Origin: Archangium violaceum
GTDB taxonomy: Bacteria > Myxococcota > Myxococcia > Myxococcales > Myxococcaceae
DNA length: 64,000 bases
Direction of reading: 5' to 3'
Assembly: GCF_016887565.1 (NCBI RefSeq)
Contig: NZ_CP069396.1
Span: forward strand, 10,274,001 to 10,338,000
Below are positions 12,001-19,089 of this stretch, piece by piece. The notes beneath the pieces were generated by a model that was not told the origin of the DNA, did no database searches, and saw nothing but the letters and a program-made list of their open reading frames with translations. Numbering within the stretch: position 1 is the stretch's first letter; every line of letters begins with the position of its first letter. A program made the position numbers and the translations under genes.

Positions 12001-15000
12001 GCAAGAGGATGCGCGCCAGCCGTTCGACCTCGCCCACGGGCCGCTGCTGCGCACGCAGTTGCTGCGTCTGTCGGCTCGGGAGCACCTGCTGCTGGTGACG
12101 ATGCACCACATCGCCTCGGACGGCTGGTCCATCTCCGTGCTGATCCGCGAGGTCGTCACACTCTACGGGGCGTTCGCGGCTGGAAAGCCGTCACCGCTGC
12201 CCGAGCTGCCCATCCAATACGTGGATTACGCGGTGTGGCAGCGCGAGTGGCTCCAGGGCGAAGTGCTGGAGCAGCAGCTCAGCTATTGGCGGAAACAGCT
12301 CGACGGGGCCCCGCCCGCGCTGGAGCTGCCCACGGACTGGCCGCGCACCGCGGACACGAAAAACCCCGGCGCCTCGCTGCAGGTCGATCTGCCGCTGGAG
12401 CTGACTCAGCGGCTTGGAGCGCTGTGCCAACGCGAGGGCACCACGCTGTTCATGGGCCTGCTGGCGGGATTGCAGACGCTGCTGGCCCGCTACTCGGGAC
12501 AGGATGACATCTGCGTGGGAGCGCCCATCGCTGGCCGCACCCAGGCCCAGATGGAGGGGCTTATCGGCTTCTTCGTCAACACGCTGGTGATGCGCACGCG
12601 GATGGAGGGTAACCCCTCGTTCCGAGAGCTGCTCGGACGGGTGAAGGAAGTGACGTTGGGGGCGTACGCGCACCAGGACGTGCCCTTCGAGAAACTGGTG
12701 GAGGTATTGCAGCCGCCGAGGCAGCCTGAGCGCACGCCGTTCTTCCAGGTGGCGCTGGGACTGCTCAACACGCCCACGGCGGAGCTGTCCGTCCCCGGGC
12801 TGAGTATCGAGCCTCTACCGCTGGATATCGGTACCTCCCGGTTCGACTTCACGCTGACCTTGAGCCAGACGGCTCGGGGTCTGAGTGGCGCACTGGAGTA
12901 CCGGAGCGATTTGTTCGAGGCCGCCACGGCCGCGAGGATGATGGAGCACCTGCGCCTGCTGCTGGAGGACGCGGTGGCCCATCCCGAGCGCCGCCTGTCC
13001 GAGCTGTCCCTCCTGTCCGAGGCCGAGCGGCACCGGGTGCTGGTGGAGTGGAACGCCACCACCACGGCGGGCCCCTCTCGCCCCGTCTGCGTGCACACGC
13101 TCTTCGAGGCCCAGGCCGCACGCACTCCCGACGCGGTGGCGGTGGTCTTCGAGGAGCAGCGACTCACCTACGCGCAGTTGGAGCACCGGGCCAACCAGCT
13201 CGCCCACGCCCTCCACGCGCAAGGCGTGCGCCCCGGTGACAGGGTGGGCCTGTGCCTGGAGCGCTCGCTGGACATGACCGTGGCCGTGTTGGGTGTCCTC
13301 AAGGCCGGTGCCGCCTACCTCCCCCTCGACCCGGGTTACCCCTCCGAGCGCTTGTCCTTCATGCTCGAAGACGCGGGGGCCCCCCTGGTGCTCACGCACT
13401 CGCGTCTGGCCTCCTCGCTTCCTACGCGGGCCCGAATGCTGTGCGTGGACGGCGAGGCGGAGGCGCTCTCCCGCCAACCCGCCCATGCTCCAGCGTGGGA
13501 GCTGTCGCCCGAATCCACCTGCTACCTCATCTACACCTCCGGCAGCACGGGCAAGCCCAAGGGTGTCGCGCTGCCTCACCGCGCTCTGTGCAACCTGCTC
13601 AAGTGGCAGTTGCGTCAGTCCGTCCACCCCGCGGCCACCACCCTGCAGTTCGCCTCCCTCAGCTTCGATGTCTCCTTCCAGGAGCTCTTCTCCACCTGGT
13701 GCGCTGGCGGCACCCTCGTGGTGCCTTCCTCCGAGGTGCGCCAGGACATGCCCGCGCTCCTCTCGTACATGGCCCACCACGGCGTGCAGCGCCTCTTCCT
13801 GCCCTTCGTCGCACTCCAGGCCCTGGCCGACGCCGTGGCTCATGGGGCGAGAGTCCCCGAGCGCCTGTGCGAAGTGGTAACGGCCGGTGAGCAGCTCCAG
13901 GTGACACCCGCCCTCGTCTCCTTCTTCGAGCGGCTGCCCGGGTGCGTGCTGGAGAACCAGTACGGCCCCTCCGAGACTCACGTGGTGAGTGCCTACCGGT
14001 TGCAGGGCCCTCCCGCCTCCTGGCCCCGTCTTCCCTCCATCGGCACTCCCCTGCCCCACACCCAGCTCTACGTCCTGGATGCACAGGGCCAGCCCTGTGC
14101 CATCGGCGTGCAAGGCGAGCTGTTCATCGGCGGCGTGCAACTGGCGCTCGGCTACTACGCTCGCCCTCAACTCACGTCCGAGAAGTTCCTGCCCAACCCC
14201 TTCCACCCGGGTGGCCGGCTGTACCGCACCGGTGACAGGGCCCGCTGGAAGGCCGACGGCACCCTCGAGTACCTCGGCCGCCTGGACGGACAGGTGAAGG
14301 TGCGTGGCTTCCGCATCGAGCAGGGTGAGGTGGAGGCCGCCCTGCGTGAGGCCCCAGGAGTGCGCGACGCGGCCGCCGTGGTGCGTGAGGACACTCCGGG
14401 CAACAAGCGACTGGTGGGCTATGTGGTGCTCCAGCCCGACACCACTTGGGAGCCCGAGGCCCTGCGCCAGGTGCTGGCGCGCCGTCTGCCCGAGTACATG
14501 GTGCCCTCGGCCCTGGTGCGTCTGGAGGCCCTGCCACTCACCCCCAGCGGCAAGCTGGCTCGCCGCCTGCTGCCCGTGCCGGACGCGGACAGCCTGCGGT
14601 CGGCTCCCTTCATCGCTCCTCGCACGGACACCGAGCAGCGGCTCGCAGTGCTCTGGCGTGAGCTGCTCGGAGTGGAGCAGGTGAGCGCACGGGACGACTT
14701 CTTCGAGCTGGGAGGCCACTCGCTGCTGGCCACGCGGCTGCTCTCTCGCATCCGCGGCGCCTTCCAGGTGGAGCTGCCCCTGCAGGCGCTCTTCGAGGCC
14801 CGGACCCTGGCGGAGCAGGCCGTGCGCGTGGAGGCACTCGCCGGCAAGAACTGGCGGATCCAGATTCCGCCGTTGCGGCCCATGCCGCGCCAGGAGCGGA
14901 TGCCCCTGTCCTTCGCGCAGCAGCGGCTGTGGTTCCTGGAGCAGCTCGAGCCAGGTCTTCCCACCTTCAACCTCCCCTTCTGCCTGCGGCTCGAGGGGGC

Positions 15001-18000
15001 GTTGGATCTGCGTGCGATGGAGCACACCTTCCGGGAGGTGGTGCGCCGGCACGAGTCGCTCCGGACCGTCATCCAGGAGGGGCCGGAGGGTCCCGCGCAG
15101 GTGGTGCTCCCCTCGGCGGAGCTGGTGCTGGCCCGGGTGGACCTGAGGGAGCTGCCGCCCGAGCTGCTCGAGGAGGAGGCGCGGCGGCTGAAGGAGGAGG
15201 AGGCCCGGAGGCCCTTCTCCCTGTCGAAGGGCCCGCTCCTGCGCGCCTCGCTGCTGTGGCTCGAGGATGAGGTGCACCTGCTGATGCTCACCCTGCATCA
15301 CATCGCCTCGGACGGCTGGTCCCTGGGCGTGCTGGTGCGCGAGGTGATGGAGCTGTACGCGGCGCACCACGAGGGCCGGCCCGCGCGGCTGCCCGCGCTG
15401 CCGGTGCAGTACGCGGACTACGCGGCGTGGCAGAGACAGTGGCTACGGGACGAGGCGCTGGAGGCCCAGTTGGGCTACTGGCGCCGGCAGTTGGAGGGGG
15501 CGCCCACGGTGATGGAGCTGCCCACGGACCGGCCAAGGCCCGCGGTGCGCACCTACCGGAGTGGCACGCTCCTGTCGACGTTGAGCGCGGAGCTGGCGCG
15601 GAAGCTGGAGGCGCTGGCCCTGCGCGAGCGGGCCACGCTCTTCATGGTGCTGATGACGGGATTCCAATCCCTGGTGCACCGTTACAGCGGACAGACGGAC
15701 GTGGTGGTGGGCACGGACGTGGCCAACCGCAACCACATGGAGACGGAGCCGCTCATCGGCTTCTTCATCAACCAGCTCGTCCTGCGGCTGAGGATGGAGG
15801 GGAACCCCACCTTCAGCGAGCTGTTGGAGCAGGCGAAGCGGGTGTCGATGGAGGCGAGCTCGCACCAGGACGTGCCCTTCGAGGAGGTGGTGCGAGCGCT
15901 CAACCCGGAGCGCAGCACGGCCCACGCGCCCCTCTTCCAGGTGAAGCTGGTGCTGCAGAACATGCCCCTGTCGGCGCCCGTGCTGCCCGGATTGAAGCTG
16001 AGCCACGAGGAGCCGGTCGACTCCCCATCCAAGCTGGACCTGACGGTCCTGGTGAACCCGACGGCCGAGGGGCTGGTGTGCTCGTGGATGTACAGCGCGG
16101 ACCTCTTCGAGGCCTCCACGGTGGAGCGCATGGCGCGGCACTTCCAGCGGTTGCTGGAAGGCGTGGTGGCGCAAGAGGGGCGGCAGCGGCTGTCCGAGCT
16201 GCCCCTGCTGACGGAGGAGGAGCGGCGGCGGGTGGTGGTGGAGTGGAATGACACCGCGGCGCCGTACGCGCGGCGGTGCATCCACGAAATCATCTCCGAG
16301 CAGGCGGAGAGGGAGCCGGACGCGGTGGCGGTGGTCGCCGGGGACGAGCAGCTCACCTACGGGGAGCTGGAGCGGCGGGCCAACCAGCTGGCGCACTGGC
16401 TGAAGGTGCTGGGGGTGGGACCGGAGATGCGGGTGGGCCTGTTCGTGGAGCGGCGGGCGCACGCGCTGGTGGGCCTGCTGGGCATCCTCAAGGCGGGCGG
16501 GGCCTACGTGCCGGTGGATCCTTCCCTCGCGCGCTTCCCGGAGCGGGTGCGGCACGTGCTCGATGACGCCCGTGTTCAGGTCATCGTCACCGAGGAACGA
16601 CTGGCGGACGAGCTGCCCTCGCGGAGTGGATTCCTCGTGTGCCTGGACGCCGGGGACGGGCTGATCGAGTCCCAGCCGGAGGAGGCGCCCGCGAGCGAGG
16701 TATCGCCGGGCAACGCGGCGTACGTCATCTACACGTCGGGGAGTACGGGACAACCGAAGGGTGTGTGCATCGAGCACCAGCAGCTGGCCTGCTACGTGGC
16801 GGGTGTCAGCCGGAGGCTGGAGCTGCCTCGGGGGATGAGCTTCGCGTCGGTGTCGACGCTGGCGGCGGACCTGGGGCACACGGCCCTCTTCCCCACGCTG
16901 TGCGCGGGGGGCACGGTGCACCTGGTGGAGAAGGAGACGGCCTCGGACGCGGGGCTGATGGCGGCCTACGGACGGAAGCACCGGGTGGAGGGATTGAAGG
17001 TCGTCCCGACGCATCTGGAGGCGCTGCTGGCGGGCGAGGACGCACAGGCACTGCTGCCGCGCCGGAGGCTGGTGCTGGGCGGAGACAAGTCCGAGTGGGC
17101 GCTGGTGGAGAAGGTGCACGCGCTGGCGCCGGAGTGCGAGGTGTACAACCACTACGGCCCGACGGAGACGACGGTGGGCGTGCTCGCGCAGAAGGTGGAG
17201 CGCGGGGTGCGAGTGCCGGGGGCGCAGACGGTGCCTCTGGGCCGACCGCTGGGCAACGTGCGGCTGTACGTGCTGGACGGGTACGAGCAGCCAGTGCCAC
17301 CGGGCGTGCCGGGAGAGCTGTACATCGGTGGAGAGAGCGTGGGCCGGGGCTACCTGGGACGCCCGGAGCTGACGGCGGAGCGCTTCGTACCGGACCGCTT
17401 CAGCGGTGAAGCGGGTGCGCGGCTGTACCGAACGGGAGACCGGGTGCGGTGGCTCGAAGGCGGCCGCATCGAGTTCCTCGGCCGGGTGGACCACCAGCTG
17501 AAGATCCGTGGCTACCGGGTGGAGCTGGGTGAGGTGGAAGCGGCGCTGGGCCAACACCCCGGCGTGGGCGAGTGCGTGGTGGTGGCGCGCGAGGAGACCG
17601 GCGGTGGCAAGCAGCTGGTGGCGTACGCGGTGGGCAAGCCGGGGCACGAGCTGGAAGAGCGGGAGTTGCACCAGTACCTGGAGGAGCGGCTGCCGGACTA
17701 CATGGTGCCCGCGGCCTTCGTGGTGCTGGAGGCGCTACCGCTGACCTCCAATGGAAAGGTGGACCGGAAGGCGCTGCCGGCCCCCTCGCGAACGAGGGCG
17801 GAAGAGGCATACGTGGCGCCGCGCACCGAGACGGAGCGGAAGCTGGCGGCGCTCTGGCAGGAGCTGCTCGGCGTGCCGCGCGTGGGGGTGCACGACCATT
17901 TCTTCGAGATGGGCGGGCACTCGCTGTTGGCGACACAGGTGGTGGCGCGCGTGGGGACGCTGTTCGACGTCCAGATCGCGGTGATCGACCTGTTCGACGC

Positions 18001-18880
18001 CCCCACGCTGGAAGGACTGGCGGCGCGCATCGAGGCGGGCACCACGTCGGATTCGCCGCTGGTGGCGCTGAGGAAGGGTGGAAGCCTGAGGCCCTTCTTC
18101 TGCGTGCACCCGGTGGGGGGCAGCGTGCTGGGGTACCTGGAGCTGTCGAGGCGGCTGGACGCGGAGCAGCCCTTCTACGGACTGCAGGTGCCGGCGAGTG
18201 GGTCCGGAGAGACGGTGGAGGAGATGGCCGCGCGCTACCTGGAAGCCATGCGCGAGGTGCAGCCCGAGGGCCCGTACCTGCTGGGAGGCTGGTCCATGGG
18301 CGGGAGGGTGGCCTACGAGATGGCGAGACAGCTGAAGGAGCGGGGCGAGCAGGTGGGGCTGCTGGTCATCATCGACGTATGGGGCCAGGGCGGAGAGGCA
18401 GAGGAAGACTTCACCGGGGAGGGAATGGTGGGACGGGCGGTGCTCCAGTTCGCCGATCACCTGTCGCGGCTGTCGGGGATACATCCAAGGGCAGCGGAGG
18501 TGCTCGGACAGGTGGATGCGGTGGAGCTGAGGTCCGTGCTGGAAGGAGAGCCGGGAGCCGGTCTCCACCTGGAGGAGGAGGCGTGCGAGGAGCTGCGGGC
18601 GCTCTGGCGGGTGTATGCGCGCAACCGGAGCGCCGCGCGAGCGTACGTGCCAAAGCCCTACGAGGGCTCACTGGTGCTGCTGCGAGCCGCCGAGGGTCCC
18701 GAGGACCAGGAGGAGGACCTGGGCTGGGGCGAGCTGGCGCGAGGAGGAGTGGAGGTGCACGAGGTACCGGGAGACCACTTCAGCCTCATCGCCCTGCCGC
18801 ACGTGGAGCACCTGGCCGCACGACTGCGTGCATTGCTGGAACGGGTCCAGAAGGAGGGAAAGCTCCAGCAAGCCAGCTAG
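2..18880 (+). CDS. PKS/NRPS megasynthase, 3' part: AT-PCP-C-A*(LLM)-[C-A-PCP]x4-TE
   Basis: The frame is open from base 2, so the gene starts upstream; the missing part probably includes a ketosynthase, because the first residues read like a KS-AT linker. Domains by base position: acyltransferase about 100-1000 (GHSFGE at 392, HAFH at 682, the malonyl-CoA signature); carrier about 1285-1500 (LGGNSL at 1370); C1 about 1555-2900 (HHIVADT); degenerate A domain 2950-5200 with a luciferase-like monooxygenase inside; C2 5283, A2 6690, PCP2 (LGGHSL 8312); C3, A3, PCP3 (11513); C4, A4, PCP4 (14708); C5, A5, PCP5 (MGGHSL 17909); type I thioesterase 18055-18875 (GWSMGG 18288). No KR, DH, ER, methylation or epimerisation domain is visible. 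By my alignment to the GrsA pocket, A2-A4 read DVQFVAQVV (Pro-like, uncertain) and A5 reads DLTKVGHVG (Asp-like). The TE should release the peptide by hydrolysis or cyclisation. The product is not recognised. Confidence 0.95.
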   Translation, partial: HALVAGDAEGLVRALRKPGAPSEVRDLATARSRRVAFLFPGQGAQSVRMAQELYASEPIFRRELDACLELLPKTGLMEDLRPVLFPEPGTEAHAEACLAQPRFALPALLSVEYALARLWMGFGFKPSALLGHSFGEYAAACLSGVLSLEDALRLAVLRGELMSRLPPGGMLAVGLSAEEVAPLLSSGLELAALNGPDRCTVSGPVEALEALERTLSARRVGVMRLASAHAFHSRAVEPVMAELERAVAGLTLNAPAIPYVSSLTGTWIRPEEATSPRYWARQMREPVRFAAGLDALVEAGCGWFIEAGPDQGLTALARLRLRTEREALVVPSLRRSGTSSSDTQTLLESLGALWRAGAAVDWKGFHAHEHRRRLSLPGYPFEEKRITLEERPVLPLPEPAVAPAPVATVPRPAAPVTPEAPVQRAPPQGDIQQLLTELWRERLGVEEIGPDDNFLDLGGNSLMAAQLLTRLRETFRAQIPLSDLFEAPTIAGLAARIEARLRVEQPASEAPAAAMLPVPRTGEIPLSYVQARVWEMELKEPGSSIFNEPLAIRISGALRPSVLERSLNEVIRRHESLRTVFQQVDGRAAPRILPEVRISLPVVDLRDFAGDREAEAMRLARLAPAEPFPLDQGPLVRVQLLRMAEAEHVLLLTIHHIVADTLSLVNFIREAVALYTGFIHEQPVPLPELPIQYIDFTVWQRRALSDGTLSAQQAYWRKQLARRPAPLPLALDRPRVIGARRRGARHAFAFPRALGVALNAFSHREGLTPFMTLLTGFKALLARCSGQEDILVGTSIGNRTRPELEPQIGYVAHALALRTSLEGDPSFRSLALRVRDTTLSAFAHPDVPYEQLLEELEPGEETRLSRLFDAIFLLHAQGVSAPILEFPGLRLSYFDVTELPAQYGTSLADITLLMREDAQGFSGTLEYAVDLFDASTIARLLSQLEALLSDAMASPDKPLSQLSLDGAPERSGGPVARASEVASLAALLFARAERTPDAVALRRGDQRLTWRALRAHSLALASALRARGVGPGVPVAVCLEPSPERAVALWGVLASGGAYALVPWEQREELSSLGLEGAAPLLITTATSPLPPGLDESRVIRLALSDELPAEALMPAVDADGLACLVRETDDGKRPRVMWSHRNLLHRFAALDARLDVRSGEVWLSAPDASADPAGLELLWALVRGLQVVFPARPPARLVALRPEQTGTRPLDFSLFYFANDAEASGRKKYQLLIEGAKFADTHGFSAVWTPERHFHAFGGPYPSPTATSAALAMVTERVSLRAGSVVLPLHDPIRVAEEWSVIDNLSDGRAGVSFATGWNANDFVFAPRNFTQRAEAVRRGVEEVRTLWSGGTVRRTNGTGNEVEIAIRPRPVQAELPIWITAAFNPETFRLAGELGTGLLTNVLGLGQDFEELARKIAIYREARRKAGHGRGHVVLMLHTFVAGSQEDVRRQAREPLIRYFRSSVELVNGLVASQGMGFDVRDLTPQDLEVLLEQGVSRYLEAGGMFGTPETLMARVEQLRRADVDEVACLIDFGMGQEAALEGLRHLDVLRRRSQEGVAPAPVAPVLVEADVTQALVESLRAFPPAHLRCTVALAQTLAKMPDAAEVLGPVRTLVLDEADGLPADLAAALKRAASARVVAPVSLLPGARETAPQGSRFVLDASGRRAPVGVVGELFLGGDAVPLGFWKAPEVTRARIRSSPEGTGARLYGTGTPARYRADGEVELLTPTSRRRPAQVEPPPNTSAPVRTEAPTSQGGVIARVPRTGLLPLSYAQQRLWFLDQYQPGSALYNMPAAMRLEGTLDVAALGRAFAELMRRHEALHTTFQAHEGTPVQVISPTVAWALEVEDLGHLPESEREAEGMRLAREEACRPFDLSQGPLLRPRLLKLSAREHLLLVTMHHIVSDSWSVGVLTREVVTLYAAFAAGKPSPLPELPIQYVDYAVWQREWLQGQVLARQLEYWRKQLDGAPPALELSTDRPRTADTNNPGASLRVELPLALTQGLRALCRREKGTLFMGLLAGLQTLLARYTGQEDICVGAPIAGRNQAQTEGLIGFFVNTLVLRSRLEGNPSFLELLRQAKEVTLGAYAHQDVPFEKLVEVLQPPRQPEHTPFFQVALVLLNTPTAELTAPGLTFRPLEVDSGTAKFDFTLIVVETPRGLSTTLEYRSDLFEAATAARMMEHLRLLLEDAVAHPERRLSELSLMSEAERRRVLVEWNATTTAGPSRPVCVHTLVEAQAARTPDAVAVVFEEQRLTYAQLEHRANQLAHALHAQGVRPGDRVGLCLERSLDMTVAVLGVLKAGAAYLPLDPGYPSERLSFMLEDAGAPLVLTHSRLASSLPTRARMLCVDGEAEALSRQPAHAPALALSPESTCYLIYTSGSTGRPKGVALPHRALSNLLEWQLRQSVHPAATTLQFASLSFDVSFQELFSTWCAGGTLVLPSSEVRQDMPALLAYMAHHGVERLFLPFVALQALADAVAHGARVPERLREVVTAGEQLQVTPALVSLFERLPGCVLENQYGPSETHVVSAYRLQGPPASWPRLPPIGTPLPHTQLYVLDSQGQPCAIGVQGELFIGGVQLALGYHARPQLTSEKFLPDPFRPGGRLYRTGDRARWRADGTLEYLGRLDGQVKVRGFRIEQGEVEAALREAPGVRDAAAVVREDTPGDKRLVGYVVLQPDTAWEPEALRQVLARRLPEYMVPSALVRLEALPLTPSGKLARRLLPVPDADSLRGSAPFIAPRNALEQTLAEAFASVLGLPRLGVTDNFFTLGGHSLLATQVVSRLRSGLGVELPLRELFESPTVESLALRIQSRATTEEHKTRAPVLIPRTGLTEAELSFAQQRLWFLDQYQPGSALYNMPAALRLEGVLDVAALERAFTELVLRHQVLRTSFRVREEKPVQVIAPVSPWTLEVVDLGHLSESQRQAEALRLAHEDARQPFDLVHGPLLRTRLLRLAEHEFLLPITLHHIISDGWSIAVLIRDMVALYEACVTGRPSPLPELPIQYVDYAVWQREWLQGEVLEQQLGYWRKQLDGAPPALELPTDWPRTADTKNPGAPMQVELPLKLIQELGALCQREGATLFMGLLAGLQTLLARYSGQDDICVGAPIAGRTQAQTEGLIGFFVNTLVMRTRMEGNPSFRELLGRVKEVTLGAYAHQDVPFEKLVEVLQPPRQPERTPFFQVALVLLNTPTAELSVPGLDLRLLDLDTGTAKFDFTLTLRQTAQGLSGVLEYRSDLFEATTAARMMEHLRLMLEDAVAHPERRLSELSLMSEAERRRVLVEWNSTMASPSQPVCVHTLFEAQAARTPDAVAVVFEDQRLTYAQLECRANQLAHALRVQGVCPGDRVGLCLERSLDMTVAVLAVLKAGAAYLPLDPGYPSERLSFMLQDANASLVLTHSRLASLLSADSRARVVCMDSEAESLSRQPAHAPALALSPESTCYLIYTSGSTGKPKGVALPHRALCNLLEWQLRQSVHPAATTLQFASLSFDVSFQELFSTWCAGGTLVLPSSEVRQDMPALLAYMAHHGVERLFLPFVALQALADAVAHGARLPELLREVVTAGEQLQVTPALVSLFERLPGCVLENQYGPSETHVVSAYRLQGPPSSWPRLPSIGTPLPHTQLYVLDSQGQPCAIGVQGELFIGGVQLALGYHARPQLTSEKFLPDPFRPGGRLYRTGDRARWKADGTLEYLGRLDGQVKVRGFRIEQGEVEAALREAPGVRDAAAVVREDTPGDKRLVGYVVLQPDTAWEPEALRQVLSRRLPEYMVPSALVRLEALPLTPSGKLARRLLPVPDADSLRGSAPFIAPRNALEQTLAEAFTSVLGLPRLSVTDNFFTLGGHSLLATQVVSRLRSGLGVELPLRELFECPTVESLALRLQSRATTDEHKTRAPVLIPRTELAEAELSFAQQRLWFLDQYQPDSALYNMPAALRLKGSLDVAALERAFTELIRRHQVLRTAFQVREDKPLQIIAPASSWALEVVVLDHLPESQRQEEALRLAQEDARQPFDLAHGPLLRTQLLRLSAREHLLLVTMHHIASDGWSISVLIREVVTLYGAFAAGKPSPLPELPIQYVDYAVWQREWLQGEVLEQQLSYWRKQLDGAPPALELPTDWPRTADTKNPGASLQVDLPLELTQRLGALCQREGTTLFMGLLAGLQTLLARYSGQDDICVGAPIAGRTQAQMEGLIGFFVNTLVMRTRMEGNPSFRELLGRVKEVTLGAYAHQDVPFEKLVEVLQPPRQPERTPFFQVALGLLNTPTAELSVPGLSIEPLPLDIGTSRFDFTLTLSQTARGLSGALEYRSDLFEAATAARMMEHLRLLLEDAVAHPERRLSELSLLSEAERHRVLVEWNATTTAGPSRPVCVHTLFEAQAARTPDAVAVVFEEQRLTYAQLEHRANQLAHALHAQGVRPGDRVGLCLERSLDMTVAVLGVLKAGAAYLPLDPGYPSERLSFMLEDAGAPLVLTHSRLASSLPTRARMLCVDGEAEALSRQPAHAPAWELSPESTCYLIYTSGSTGKPKGVALPHRALCNLLKWQLRQSVHPAATTLQFASLSFDVSFQELFSTWCAGGTLVVPSSEVRQDMPALLSYMAHHGVQRLFLPFVALQALADAVAHGARVPERLCEVVTAGEQLQVTPALVSFFERLPGCVLENQYGPSETHVVSAYRLQGPPASWPRLPSIGTPLPHTQLYVLDAQGQPCAIGVQGELFIGGVQLALGYYARPQLTSEKFLPNPFHPGGRLYRTGDRARWKADGTLEYLGRLDGQVKVRGFRIEQGEVEAALREAPGVRDAAAVVREDTPGNKRLVGYVVLQPDTTWEPEALRQVLARRLPEYMVPSALVRLEALPLTPSGKLARRLLPVPDADSLRSAPFIAPRTDTEQRLAVLWRELLGVEQVSARDDFFELGGHSLLATRLLSRIRGAFQVELPLQALFEARTLAEQAVRVEALAGKNWRIQIPPLRPMPRQERMPLSFAQQRLWFLEQLEPGLPTFNLPFCLRLEGALDLRAMEHTFREVVRRHESLRTVIQEGPEGPAQVVLPSAELVLARVDLRELPPELLEEEARRLKEEEARRPFSLSKGPLLRASLLWLEDEVHLLMLTLHHIASDGWSLGVLVREVMELYAAHHEGRPARLPALPVQYADYAAWQRQWLRDEALEAQLGYWRRQLEGAPTVMELPTDRPRPAVRTYRSGTLLSTLSAELARKLEALALRERATLFMVLMTGFQSLVHRYSGQTDVVVGTDVANRNHMETEPLIGFFINQLVLRLRMEGNPTFSELLEQAKRVSMEASSHQDVPFEEVVRALNPERSTAHAPLFQVKLVLQNMPLSAPVLPGLKLSHEEPVDSPSKLDLTVLVNPTAEGLVCSWMYSADLFEASTVERMARHFQRLLEGVVAQEGRQRLSELPLLTEEERRRVVVEWNDTAAPYARRCIHEIISEQAEREPDAVAVVAGDEQLTYGELERRANQLAHWLKVLGVGPEMRVGLFVERRAHALVGLLGILKAGGAYVPVDPSLARFPERVRHVLDDARVQVIVTEERLADELPSRSGFLVCLDAGDGLIESQPEEAPASEVSPGNAAYVIYTSGSTGQPKGVCIEHQQLACYVAGVSRRLELPRGMSFASVSTLAADLGHTALFPTLCAGGTVHLVEKETASDAGLMAAYGRKHRVEGLKVVPTHLEALLAGEDAQALLPRRRLVLGGDKSEWALVEKVHALAPECEVYNHYGPTETTVGVLAQKVERGVRVPGAQTVPLGRPLGNVRLYVLDGYEQPVPPGVPGELYIGGESVGRGYLGRPELTAERFVPDRFSGEAGARLYRTGDRVRWLEGGRIEFLGRVDHQLKIRGYRVELGEVEAALGQHPGVGECVVVAREETGGGKQLVAYAVGKPGHELEERELHQYLEERLPDYMVPAAFVVLEALPLTSNGKVDRKALPAPSRTRAEEAYVAPRTETERKLAALWQELLGVPRVGVHDHFFEMGGHSLLATQVVARVGTLFDVQIAVIDLFDAPTLEGLAARIEAGTTSDSPLVALRKGGSLRPFFCVHPVGGSVLGYLELSRRLDAEQPFYGLQVPASGSGETVEEMAARYLEAMREVQPEGPYLLGGWSMGGRVAYEMARQLKERGEQVGLLVIIDVWGQGGEAEEDFTGEGMVGRAVLQFADHLSRLSGIHPRAAEVLGQVDAVELRSVLEGEPGAGLHLEEEACEELRALWRVYARNRSAARAYVPKPYEGSLVLLRAAEGPEDQEEDLGWGELARGGVEVHEVPGDHFSLIALPHVEHLAARLRALLERVQKEGKLQQAS
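3630..4660 (+). other. Luciferase-like monooxygenase domain inserted in the degenerate A domain of the NRPS
   Basis: This in-frame segment of about 340 residues begins PLDFSLFYFAND and contains TGWNANDF and GTGLLTNVLG. It looks like the natural-product luciferase-like (flavin, F420/FMN-type) monooxygenase family (TIGR04020-like), some members of which are built into NRPS adenylation domains, for example in myxothiazol-type assembly lines. The flanking A-domain halves are remnants. The nucleotide loop normally reading YTSGSTGKPKG is replaced by a sequence around LVRETDDGKRPRV (about 3376-3415). After the insert only a short GELFLGG...GTGTPARYRADGEVEL-like tail remains, and no carrier domain follows before the next C domain. 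The family role would be hydroxylation or oxidative cleavage alpha to a thioester carbonyl; that role here is inference. Confidence 0.85.
5341..14590 (+). repeat. Three tandem, near-identical 3.2-kb NRPS module units
   Basis: The C-A-PCP units starting near 5341, 8539 and 11740 recur with a period of 3198-3201 bases, measured at two landmarks: the WFLDQ codons, and the A3 motif at 7121, 10322 and 13520. Long stretches of the A and PCP domains look almost identical at the base level, while parts of the C domains differ. The spacing is codon-exact, so the frame is kept. This suggests recent duplication or ongoing gene conversion. Such a tract is also prone to assembly collapse, so the copy number deserves long-read support. 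Confidence 0.9.
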
Positions 18881-18942
18881 TGTTTCGCACGCCGCCTCTC
18901 CCATAGGGAAAGGGAGAATCCACGGTGAGTAACCAGGTTAGA

Positions 18943-19072
18943 CCCTCTCCCTCTGGGAGAGGGACGGGGTGAGGGTATGGGGTGGACTCGGGTTCCCCAT
19001 TGCCCCGAGGTCCATGGGTTGGAAGACCGGGACACCTACCCTCACCCTAGCCCTCTCCCAGAGGGAGAGGGG
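18943..19072. repeat. Inverted pair of a dispersed palindromic repeat (terminator-like)
   Basis: Two copies of one ~36-base element lie head to head between the convergent NRPS and ABC-exporter genes: 18943-18977 (minus) and 19037-19072 (plus), about 60 bases apart. Each contains a self-complementary core CCCTCTCCC-nnn-GGGAGAGGG next to a TACCCTCACCC flank. Further copies are at 38451-38486 and 52387-52422. All sit just beyond gene ends. A degenerate relative may lie at about 18895-18916. The likely role is transcription termination or 3'-end protection of both transcripts. Confidence 0.75.
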
Positions 19073-19089
19073 ACATACACGGGACCACT

